DNA from: Scilla litardierei
Lineage: Eukaryota; Streptophyta; Magnoliopsida; Asparagales; Asparagaceae
Length of the DNA stretch: 64,000 bases
Reading direction: 5' to 3'
Assembly: GCA_030789695.1 (NCBI GenBank)
Contig: JAULAV010009262.1
Span: forward strand, 16,949-80,948
This document shows positions 32,886 through 42,028 of the stretch, piece by piece; the stretch's first letter is position 1; each line of letters begins with the position of its first letter. The notes beneath the pieces were generated by a model. That model was not told where the DNA came from. It made no database searches and was given only the letters and a program-made list of their open reading frames with translations. The position numbers were made by a program, and so were the translations under genes.

Positions 32886-33266
32886 CTTATATAGAAATTG
32901 TTACGACTCGGCCGAGTGGAAATGTCACTCGGCCGAGTGCGTAAACGAAAAAATTTCGAAAAATCTCTTCCCCACTTACGACTCAGCCGAGTGGCTTTGC
33001 TTCACTCGGCCGAAGGGAGAAACTCCACTCGGCCGAGTGGCTTTGCCACTCAGAAATTTTTGAGCTAGGAGGGTATCTGTTCCACTCGGCCGAGTGACAA
33101 GTCACTCGCCCGAGTGGCAATTAAAACTAAAACTTACAGAAATTGACAGAGAGTTGGTCTGCAGAAACTTCCCTGTTTTGTGCTCCACTCGGCTGAGTGG
33201 AGACTTTGCTCGGCCGAGTGGCATTTGCTCCTCGGCCGAGTGGCATTTGCTACTCGGCCGAGTGAC
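32886..33266 (-). promoter_or_regulatory. Internal promoter-like module of the Athila element: eleven palindromes plus TATA box
   Basis: About eleven copies of cactcggccgagtg or close variants lie between 32905 and 33266 (centred near 32911, 32932, 32987, 33010, 33033, 33090, 33110, 33193, 33216, 33236, 33258). Immediately after them on the element strand comes ctatataag (32894-32886), a good TATA box, about 525 bp before the probable ATG at 32361. The same palindrome cluster plus TATA layout forms the LTR promoter of this element (39720-40155). I infer a separate promoter for the post-pol ORF. Confidence 0.6.
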
Positions 33267-33702
33267 GTGCTGTTTTCTGCATCGGCTCTCCGTTTTTGCT
33301 CTGGTCTTTGTTTTTCTTCCTCCAGTCTGTTTCTTCCTCCTCATAAGGCCTGAACGCATTCCTGGAGAGCTCTTCCTTGCCTCTATCATCCTCCATATGA
33401 TCGATCTCCCTTTCTTCTTCTCCTGTCATGAAAAATAGGACCCGTTGTCACGATTTTCATGGACAAAACATTCTAAAAACTAACAAAAGGCTAAACCAAA
33501 AATGATAATTAAAATAAAAACAATGCAAAAACTGTCGGGTTGCCTCCTGATAAGCGCTCGTTTAAGGTCGTGAGCTCGACCCCTTAAGATATTCGTTTAG
33601 CTCACGATATTGGGCGCATATGAGATGCACCCGTCAAACTTGTCGGGAAGGCCGCTTGGATTGGGGTCGTGATGATCATCGGTCTTCCTCGACACCTCCT
33701 CA
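33267..33702 (-). other. Spacer between Athila pol and the internal promoter
   Basis: Non-coding. It includes a pyrimidine-rich stretch (33300-33425) and, near 33538-33600, sequence of the type gggttgcctcctgataagcg, which I recognise as recurring after pol in Athila-type elements. No ORF is supported. Confidence 0.6.
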
Positions 33703-35883
33703 TCATGGGCAATGTTGGGGGATAAGTCCCCCCAAGCTAGAGCATGTTCCTATCTTCTTCTTGGCCGGTGACACCGATCTTCCGTTCGGTGGAGCTTTCT
33801 TCGGATTCTTGGCCTTTGAGAGCTTGCAAAGCTCTCGTATTCTTGCGACATCAGCGTCGCCTTCATCACCATCCGTGGAGCTATCTGGAGGGCCCTCCAA
33901 CTTCTCTTCTTCACCCGAAGCTTGGCCTTCTTCGAAGCCATCGTCATGGAGAGCACCAATAGAGTGGGGGATTTCTTCTTCAATTACTTCATCGAGGAGA
34001 TATGAAAGATCGTGGTGGCGCCCCTTGAGTAGATATACGCAATTCACTTCACCGGAGGGGACTCCTTCGGAATAGTGCTTGAGCCGTTGTCCATTCACCT
34101 TGAATGTGGCTCCGTCTTTCCCTTCCAATTCAAAAGCTCCTCCCGGTTGTATGTGCTTAATGGTGAATGGTCCAGACCACCGCGATCTCAATTTTTCGGG
34201 AAAGAGGCCGAGCCGGGAATTGAATAGGAGGACTTTATCTCCGACCTTGAAGTCCGTGACTGTGATGCGTGCGTCGTGGAGGATTTTAGTCCTCTCCTTA
34301 TAAATCCTTGAGCTCTCATAGGCATCACGTCTAATCTCATCAAGCTCGTTAATGTCTAAGAGTCGCCTCACCGCCGCACTCTTGTAGTCATAGTTGAATG
34401 TCTTAATAGCCCAATATGCGCGATGTTCCAACTCTACCGGCAAGTGACAAGCTTTTCCATAAACAAGTCGGTACGGTGTGATGCCAATAGGAGTCCGAAA
34501 GGCCGTACGATAAGCCCATAGTGCATCGTCCAATTTCATTGACCAATCTTTTCTAGATCTATCTACGGTCTTTTCTAGAATTTGCTTGATTTCTCGGTTC
34601 GACACCTCCACTTGGCCACTCGTTTGGGGATGGTATGCCATTCTAACTCTATGGTTCACCCCATATCTTTTCAACATGGCTTCAATTTTGTTCTCTATAA
34701 AGTGACTACCCCCATCGCTTATCAAAGTACAAGGCAATCCAAAGCGTGGGAAGATGTTATGCTTGAAAAACTTGGATACCACCCTCGCATCATTAGTAGG
34801 GGTCGCAATGGCTTCCACCCATTTAGAGACGTAGTCCACGGATAGTAAGATATACTTGTTTCCTTTGCTTGTCAGAAAAGGTCCCATGAAGTCCACTCCC
34901 CAACAATCGAATAGCTCAACTTCTAGAATGGGCCTCATCGGCATCTCGTTTCGCCTTGATATGTTCCCGGTCCTTTGGCATCGATCGCATCCCTTGACGA
35001 AGTCATGCGTATCCTTGAACATGGTCGGCCAAAAGAATCCGCATTGCAATATCTTAGCGGTGGTCTTAGATGAGGCGTGATGTCCCCCGCATGGCATACC
35101 ATGACAATGCAAGATGATAGACGTGGCCTCCTCCTTAGAAACACATCTCCGAATAACACCATCCTTGCAAATCTTGAAGAGATACGAATCTTCCCAAAAA
35201 TAATTTCGGACTTCATGCATAACCCTCCTCTTTTGTTGCATGGGCATTCCGCATGGTTTTATCCCACAAGCCAAATAATTGACGAAATCCGCATACCAAG
35301 GCACCTCTCCGGGCCTTATGGCATATAGCCTCTCATCAACAAAGGTGTCATCGATAGGTAGGCTCTCGTCCTCCTCGCCGCTAACAAGCCTAGATAAGTG
35401 GTCCGCCACTACGTTGTCCGTTCCCTTCTTGTCCCTAATCTCCAAGTCAAATTCTTGCAACAAAAGTATCCATCTTATCAATCTTGGTTTAGCCTCTTTC
35501 TTGCTTAGAAGATACTTCAATGCCGCATGGTCGGTGTGGACAATAACCTTGGATCCAAAGAGGTTGGAACGGAACTTCTCGATGGAGTAGACAACCGCTA
35601 AAAGCTCTTTCTCGGTGGTACTATAATTTTTCTGCGCGTCGTCCAATGTCTTGCTAGCATAGAATATAGCATGAAGCTTCTTGTCTTTTCTTTGTTCTAG
35701 CACCGCTCCGATGGCTTGGTCACTTGCATCACACATGAGCTCGAATGGAAGGCTCCAATCCGGCGGTTGTATGATGGGGGCAGAGATGAGTGCTTCCTTC
35801 AACGTATTAAATGCTTGCAAGCACTCTCCTGAAAAGACAAAGGGGGGCATCTTTAGCAAGTAAGGAAGTGAGTGGTCGGGCAA
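33703..35883 (-). pseudogene. pol: Athila RNase H and integrase frame, intact over 726 codons
   Basis: RNase H starts near 35750 with [19 protein letters not shown] and includes the [19 protein letters not shown] block and [11 protein letters not shown]. Integrase follows: an HHCC finger near 35110-34990 ([12 protein letters not shown] ... CDRCQ), then the DDE core with Asp in WGVDFMGPF (about 34885), Asp in LISDGGSHF (about 34710) and Glu in [12 protein letters not shown] (about 34600). A C-terminal region with [20 protein letters not shown] (about 34235) and an acidic tail reaches the stop at 33703. This frame is separated from RT by one extra C in a C run at about 35850, so the polyprotein is broken there although both parts are otherwise well kept. 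Confidence 0.92.
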
Positions 35884-36541
35884 TTAGGGCAAAGTCTTTG
35901 ATAAAGCGGCGATAAAACCCCGCATGACCAAGGAAGCCTCTAATGCCCTTTACATTAATGGGTGGAGGGAGTTTTTCGATTACCTCAACCTTTGCCTTAT
36001 CAACCGCAATCCCTCGAGAGGACACAAGATGCCCAAGCGCTATCCCCTCGGTGACCATAAAATGACATTTTTCCCAATTAAGTGTGAGATTGTTTTGTTG
36101 GCATCGTTTGAGGACTTTAGTAAGATTAGCCAAACAAGAATCAAACTCACTTCCATACACAGAAAAATCATCCATGAAGACTTCCATAATATTTTCAATG
36201 TAATCAGAAAAGATTGATGTCATGCATCTTTGAAAAGTGGCGGGAGCATTACAAAGTCCAAAGGGCATTCTGCGATAGGCATATGTACCATAAGGACATG
36301 TGAAAGTGGTCTTTTCTTGGTCGTCTTCATGCAAGGGAATTTGAAAGAACCCCGAATACCCATCCAAATAACAAAAGTATTTGTGTTTAGCAAGACGCTC
36401 AAGCATTTGATCAATGAAGGGCAATGGGTAGTGGTCTTTTCGGGTGGCCTTATTTAGTTTCCTATAATCAATGCACATTCGCCATCCCGTGACGGTGCGT
36501 GTAGAAATTGGTTCTCCCTTATCGTTTTTTACAACGGTCAT
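35807..36541 (-). pseudogene. pol: Athila reverse transcriptase frame
   Basis: Contains the RT blocks in order: WRMCIDYRKLNKATRKDHYP, DGYSGFFQIPL, FTCPYGTYAYRRMPFGLCNA, and the catalytic block FMDDFSVYG near 36170, typical for Athila (Phe in place of Tyr in the YxDD motif). The thumb region ends in [19 protein letters not shown]. Upstream it is cut from the preceding frame by a one-base loss in the G run at about 36541-36547; downstream it runs out of frame at the C run near 35850. Both lesions are in homopolymers, so sequencing or assembly error should be considered. Confidence 0.92.
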
Positions 36542-37706
36542 TCCCCCTTTTTAGGAACGACGTGAACGGGGCTAACCCACCGGCTATCAGAGATAGGGTA
36601 AATAATGCCGGCTTCGAGTAACTTAAGAGTTTCTTTCTTAACCACCTCCTTCATGTTGGGGTTCAACCGCCTTTGAGGCTCTATCGAGGTGGCTTCAGTG
36701 TTTTCCAAGTGGATTCTATGCGTGCAAAGCCTAGGGCTTATTCCCTTAAGGTCAGAGATGGTGTAGCCAAGCACATATTTGTGACTCCTAAGAACATCTA
36801 AGAGTCTTTCTAGTTGATCGTGGTTGAGGTGGGAATTATCTATAACCGGGTAGGTCAATTTATTACCCAAGAAAGCGTACCTTAGATTTGGTGGTAATTG
36901 TTTAAGCTCTACCTCAGGTGGCGATGTATCCTCCACTTCCTCAGATTTGGTGGTAATTGTTTAAGCTCTACCTCAGGTGGCGATGTATCCTCCACTTCCT
37001 CTGCTTGTGAGAGTTCGGCTTCTTCATCAATATCTGAGTCTAGTTCTTGCTCATGCAGTGCGCTCTTGTGTGGAGGCTCAGATTCTCTTCTTAGCGAGGG
37101 CTGTGCATCAGAATAGACACTACACACCTCCGTGTGGGCATCGATGGGATCGCCATTGAGCTTTGGTCTAAGCCTGAAATCAAGAGATGCGTCAGTGAGT
37201 TCACAAAAATAAGAGTAAGGGTCGTAGAGTGTACTTCCCTGAATCTCGGCTTGATCAATGGATTCCTCGGAAGAGTAGTACTCTTCAATGCATGTTCCGC
37301 CCTTTTCAAAATACAACTTTTGTCGTCCCTCACATCAACTCTGATGTCGCCCTCTATAGTCCCTTCCGGGGAGATTTGACCCATCACAAAAATGGCAAAT
37401 TATTGCTCAATGGGGTCCTCTATATCAACGACGAATGCCCCTGTGGCATGGACCTCATCAACAAGTTCTTTAAGAAGGCTAGCAAAGGTGTCATCATCTC
37501 CCTGGCTTGAATCAGTCATTAACATTGCCTCCCCCATGTTCCTGTTAAGATCTTATGGAGAAATCTGGGGAATCAAATAAATTGGGCAGCAAACAGAGTC
37601 AAAAAGGAAAAATAAAGAAGGAAAGATGGATAGATGGTGAGAGATAACCGGGTGATCAAAATCAAAAACCGTCAATAGCCACTCCCCGGCAACGGCGCCA
37701 AAAACT
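36538..37706 (-). pseudogene. Athila pre-RT region (protease-RT linker), frame-broken
   Basis: The part next to RT carries SPRLCTHRIHLENTEATS, RRLNPNMKEVVKKE and YPISDSRWVSPVHVVPKKG, the standard lead-in to Athila RT. Upstream it has an acidic stretch and ELKQLPPNLRYAFLGNK. Two lesions break the frame here: a 59 bp tandem duplication (36884-36942 / 36943-37001) and a 2-base insertion near 37320, both absent from the second copy of this region at 37709-38678. The acidic part contains no protease active-site motif. Confidence 0.85.
37683..37700 (-). other. Second (internal) copy of the Athila primer binding site
   Basis: tccccggcaacggcgcca on the plus strand equals tggcgccgttgccgggga on the element strand, identical to the site next to the LTR. 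It lies 979 bp from the LTR and should not prime normal strong-stop synthesis. Confidence 0.9.
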
Positions 37707-38511
37707 TAAGGCTCTATCGAGGTGGCTTCAGTGTTTTCCAAGTGGATTCTATGCGTGCAAAGCCTAGGGCTTATTCCCTTAAGGTCAGAGATGGTGTAGC
37801 CAAGCACATCTTTGTGACTCCTAAGAACATCTAAGAGTCTTTCTAGTTGATCGTGGTTGAGGTGGGCATTAACTATAACCGGGTAGGTCAATTTATTACC
37901 CAAGAAAGCGTACCTTAGATTTGGTGGTAATTGATTAAGCTCTACCTCAGGTGGCGCTGTATCCTCCACTTCCTCTGCTTGTGAGAGTTCGGCTTCTTCA
38001 TCAATATCTGAGTCTAGTTCTTGCTCATGCGGTGCGCTCTTGTGTGGAGGCTCAGATTCGCTTCTTAGCGAGGGCTGTGCATCAGAATAGACACTACACA
38101 CCTCCGTGTGGGCATCGATGGGATCGCCATTGAGCTCCGGTCTAAGCCTGAAATCAAGAGATGCGTCAGTGAGTTCACAAAAATAAGAGTAAGGGTCGTA
38201 GAGTGTACTTCCCTGAATCTCGGCTTGATCAATGGATTCCTCGGAAGAGTAGTACTCTTCAATGCATGTTCCGCCCTTTTCAAAATACAACTTTCCGTCC
38301 CTCACATCAACTCTGATGTCGCCCTCTATAGTCCCTTCCGGGGAGATTTGACCCATCACAAAAATGGTAAATTATTGCTCAATGGGGTCCTCGATATCAA
38401 CGGTGAATGCCCCTGTGGCATGGACCTCATCAACAAGTTCTTTAAGAAGGCTAGCAAAGGTGTCATCATCTCCCTGGCTTGACTCAGTCATTAACATTGC
38501 CTCCCCCATGT
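37706..38511 (-). pseudogene. Athila leader frame next to the LTR (no Gag domain)
   Basis: On the minus strand a frame starts near 38511 (MGEAMLMTESSQGDDD), meets TAA after EQ near 38372 (CAA-to-TAA is possible), restarts as MMGQISPEGTIEGDIRVDVR at 38359, and stays open through an acidic stretch to the stop at 37706. The VDVRDGKL part recalls the end of Athila protease domains, but the catalytic half is missing. No CCHC knuckle and no gag domain are present. The stop lies exactly at the duplication joint, so this copy is detached from RT. Confidence 0.7.
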
Positions 38512-38654
38512 TCCTTTTAAGATCTTATGGAGAAATCTGGGGAATCAAATAAATTGGGCAGAAAACAGAGTCAAAAAGGAAAAATAAAGAAGGAAAGATG
38601 GATAGATGGTGAGAGATAACCGGGTGATCAAAATCAAAAACCGTCAATAGCCGC

Positions 38655-38672
38655 TCCCCGGCAACGGCGCCA
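38655..38672 (-). other. Primer binding site of the Athila element (tRNA-Asp)
   Basis: tggcgccgttgccgggga on the element strand, complementary to the 3' end of tRNA-Asp as known for Athila and Tat elements, 6 bp from the LTR end. Confidence 0.95.
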
Positions 38673-38678
38673 AAAACT

Positions 38679-40460
38679 TGATCGCCCGCCCGGTATGCAC
38701 ACGCACACGTGAACGAGCGATGCTATAGTCTTACCGCAAGTGCACGGCGTAATGGCGAGTGGGTATCGAACTCAGGGAGGGACAATGACAATGTCTCCTT
38801 CTGATCACCTAGCTATCGAAAATGGTCAAGAATAATTTGGCGTAAAATTGTCACAATCGTTCGTATATCGATAGAAATATCAATGAAATAAAGCGCCTAG
38901 GGATAGAGAATCCCCACTACGAACCGTATCTCATCGTTGTGATTCGTAGGTTACGTCATTGCTAGACTTGAATTTTAGGTGAACTAGTCGCAACTAAATG
39001 TGGAACCAAGCTCACGCTCTCGCGCTATTGCCGGTCTATAGCAAACCTAGGTTAGGGCCCAATCTCTTGCAAACCTTAGCCTAAGCCGCTAGCATTAGGA
39101 TCGACATCATCGTTCAATCGTATCTCGAGTCCACTCTCGTTCAAACTCGAGCTACAACCTAGGTTGAGATAGTTCCTACCCGTCCAATCTCTTGCAAACG
39201 GGTATTTGTATAGAAATACGATTAAACCCCTAGCCTTGGTCTAATCTCTTGCAAACCAATTCTAGAAAATTCCAATCGTAAATCTAAATCAAATTTCTAA
39301 GGCTTCCTATCAATTGGGACCCAATCTCTTGCAAATCACAATCGATATGAATCCCTAGCTATCCGTAATTTATCAATCCCAACCTAACCCTAATCAATTC
39401 TAGCAACAATTTCACCAATTCATCACAATTTAGAAATAGGGTTCATAGGGTTCATCCCCATGCCCTAGGACAATAAAACTACTCACTAATCATCATGAAA
39501 TTCATTAGAAATTCATTAGAAAATTCAGCACAATTCATTGCAATAGATAAATTAGCAATAAAAATAGAGTTTTTGACAAGAAAGGAGACAAACCAATGAG
39601 AATCCAATAGCATCCAACAAAAATCCCCTTTCTAATCTCTCAAAAAGCCTAAATCTAATTAACTAAAAAGCTCTCTAAAAAGTATCAAAAAGTTCTTCTA
39701 ACCTAGGGCAAAAACTGGGTTTAAATACCCCTCAAAATCACCCAAAAAATCGTGACAAAAATGCCCCTGCGCAGCTCAAAAATCGCAGTTTACGCAGCAG
39801 GCGGGGCGGCCCACTCGGCCGAGTGACAAACCCTGTACAATTACAGTAAGTTAGGAATTTTGGGGGTTTGTCTTCGGAAGGTGACTCGGCCGAGTGGCTC
39901 TACTCACTCGGCCGAGGGGCAATTCTTGCTCGGCCGAGTGAGAACCCTAAAAAGCCTGTACTTTTACAGTAAGTCGGCAGTTTTTGAAGTGTCTTTTCTC
40001 ATGCCACTCGGGCGAGGAGATTTCCATGCTCGGCCGAGTGGACTATTGTCACTCGGCCGAGTGCACGCCTATTTTCTTCTGTTGATGCGTGTCCGGTCTG
40101 GTCGGCCGAGTGGTCTTCTTGCTCGGCCGAGTGGGTGGTTCACACGGCCGAGTGAGATGCTGCAAATGCCCAATCTTCGTCTTTTCGCTTCCTCGTCGCT
40201 CCTACGACGTTCATTCTTCTCCCACTTGTCTTCCATCGCCGAATAGCCCTAAAAAGAGCCTTGGGCGACACTCCAAAGTGGGTGCAAATCCTCTTGATCT
40301 CAAGATCGCTCTAAATCGCTCCATATATCCTGAAATACGACAAAAACAAGAAATAGTGAAAAGCATTGTAATATTGTCGAATAATCGTGAAAAACGTGAT
40401 ATGGGCGATCAAAATGGCATGCAAACATGCAGAAAAAAGGTGTAAAATATGGACCGATCA
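38679..40460 (-). repeat. 5' LTR of the Athila element
   Basis: 1782 bp from tgatcgcccg to ggaccgatca, a TG...CA LTR whose termini tgatcg/cgatca are inverted. It contains the promoter module at 39720-40155 and four copies of aatctcttgcaaa (about 39060, 39184, 39241, 39322) in the transcribed part. Only this LTR exists in the window, so its age cannot be estimated. Confidence 0.88.
39720..40155 (-). promoter_or_regulatory. Athila LTR promoter: ten palindromes plus TATA box
   Basis: About ten copies of cactcggccgagtg or near variants lie at 39810-40155 (centred near 39820, 39889, 39911, 39935, 40012, 40034, 40057, 40104, 40126, 40148). The minus-strand TATA box tatttaaa (39727-39720) follows about 85 bp downstream. 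The core tcggccga is kept far better than the spacers. Confidence 0.7.
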
Positions 40461-42014
40461 CCACTGCTCGTGGTCATCGCCGTATATGGCTTCGAGCCCA
40501 ACCTGTAGTATGGTCAGGCTGTAAGATCACACAAAGAGTGCGACCTTCGTCTAGTAATAGGTAGAAATTAGTTATGGAGAATATTTTGCATTTTTGATGC
40601 AAGGGATGGAATAATTGCCTTTGATGCAATATGATAATTTAAGTCTAGATAGGGGACTAATTTGCATATGATGCAAAAGAGATTAAATGTGTCTTAAATA
40701 GTTTAGGACTATATTTAATAATATAAACGCAAGGAAAAGTTCACGGGTAAGACGGGAATGTCACGGTCTACACCCAGGTTCGAATGACGTCCAAATCGGC
40801 CGCCAGATGCCCAAGTTACGCGCGTTAGCCCAAAAAGAAATACATATAGGATATTTTGCCCAAGGCCTGGGCAAGCCCAGGTACTGGGTGAGCCCAGGCG
40901 CTGGCCTGGGCCTGCCCAGCGCCTGGGCAAAATCCCAGGCCGCATGGGCAAGCCCAGGCGTGGGCCTGGGCTTTGCCCAGGTGCCGGCCTGGACTTTTGC
41001 CCATGCAGGGCTGTTTTTGGCCTGCGCATGCTGCATAGTGTGTGTCCCACTTGTGGGCCCCAGTTCTAGGGTTTTGAACCCTTTATTGTGCAGAATTTTT
41101 GACGACTCAGTTTTTGCGAAAAACTAGCCTTGGGCTGAACTTTGGGCGATCAATTGGTGGGTCAAACGGACTCCGATTGACGTGACAGTTTTTCCTATGC
41201 GTTCACCGTTGAACACCCTTCGAATTGATAGGTTGTATCAATCATGAAGCTTAACAGTGAGTGAGTTAAAATTCACGGAAGTTTGCACTTTGTGAAGGGA
41301 AAACTAACTAGATTTAATTAACTCTAATTTAATAGTCCCACATCGGTTGTGTGGAAAAGGGGAGAGTCCACCGCCTATATAAATAGGGGCCTCCCCCTTC
41401 CTTCAAACTCGTCCTAAGCTCTAGATCTGAGCGGCTCTCGTAAATGTTGGAGCACGCTCGGATCTAGGCTTAAATTAATATTTCTCCTCTCCTTAACATT
41501 TCTGCCTTACTCTTGGGGGCTCTAGCAAAGCCGCAACGGAGTTCGGATTCGGATCCGAAATCTAGGCGAAGGTTTCACTCGCGTGAAACTTTCTTCGGTG
41601 CGTGGTTGGCTCGACGACACGAGGCATGCTCGCCTCGGGATGCAGAGCGGTTCGAGGAGCGGTTCGGAGAGCAGTTTGAGGAGCGGCTCGGTGTGGGATG
41701 GGGAGCGGCTCGGAAGACGGTGTGGAACATCTCGCCTGCTCCAGGGTTGAGATTCCGGGTATGTATTTTATTATCATTAGTTTAATTTAATCGCAGTAGG
41801 TTAGATCCTTCTTGGGATGGTCAGATCCATCCCAAGTTGGCGTAGATCTTGGCTAAGGGTCTTATACCTTAGGGCTAAGTTAAATTGTTTAACTGCATGT
41901 TAATTAAATTAACATAGTTTTATTTTCCGCTGCAAATTCGTATGTCTATGTTCCGTCCGACGACTAAGGACTGGAATAGTGTTTTTGTGCCATAAGGTCC
42001 CCAAAACTGCTTCA
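40461..42014 (+). repeat. 5' LTR of LARD copy X, partial
   Basis: Matches 46889-48438. It holds the GC-rich palindromic block (40855-41005, words such as gcctgggcaagcccaggc) and the TATA box ctatataaatag at 41375-41386, about 370 bp further on. It ends ...actgcttca. The ORFs across the GC block on both strands are repeat artefacts. Confidence 0.9.
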
Positions 42015-42015
42015 G

Positions 42016-42028
42016 TGGTATCAGAGCC
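42016..42028 (+). other. Primer binding site of LARD copy X (tRNA-iMet)
   Basis: tggtatcagagcc one base after the LTR, as in copy Y. Confidence 0.95.

Larger units (their letters stand above)
36676..38678 (-). repeat. Direct duplication of about 1 kb including the primer binding site
   Basis: 36676-37706 (1031 bp) and 37709-38678 (970 bp) are near-identical direct copies, both starting aggctctatcgaggtgg and ending gcgccaaaaactt. The 61 bp length difference is accounted for by the 59 bp internal duplication plus 2 bases in the first copy. Each copy carries a full tRNA-Asp primer site. Confidence 0.93.
20900..40460 (-). mobile_element. Athila-type Ty3/gypsy element, gag-less, interrupted by a LARD element
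   Basis: Minus-strand order: 5' LTR (40460-38679), tRNA-Asp primer site, short leader frame without gag, RT, RNase H, integrase (to 33703), spacer with an internal promoter-like module, then an ATHILA ORF-1-like frame (32361 to 21344) split by the element at 22569-31613. The primer site tggcgccgttgccgggga and the RT motif FMDDFSVYG are typical of Athila. No Gag domain and no protease DTG/DSG site is found between primer site and RT. The 3' LTR is missing because of the junction at 20899. The element sits inside the 5' LTR of the LARD element that continues at 40461. Confidence 0.88.

Noticed and set aside
32905..33266. CRISPR-like look of regularly recurring short palindromes with unique spacers
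   Set aside because: Spacing is irregular (about 20-80 bp), units vary, the context is a plant retroelement, and no cas genes exist.
40715..41127. Pro/Gly/Trp-rich ORFs, also at 47110-47519
   Set aside because: Translations of the gcccaggc/gcctgggc palindromes in LARD X LTRs; they are not conserved between the two LTRs.
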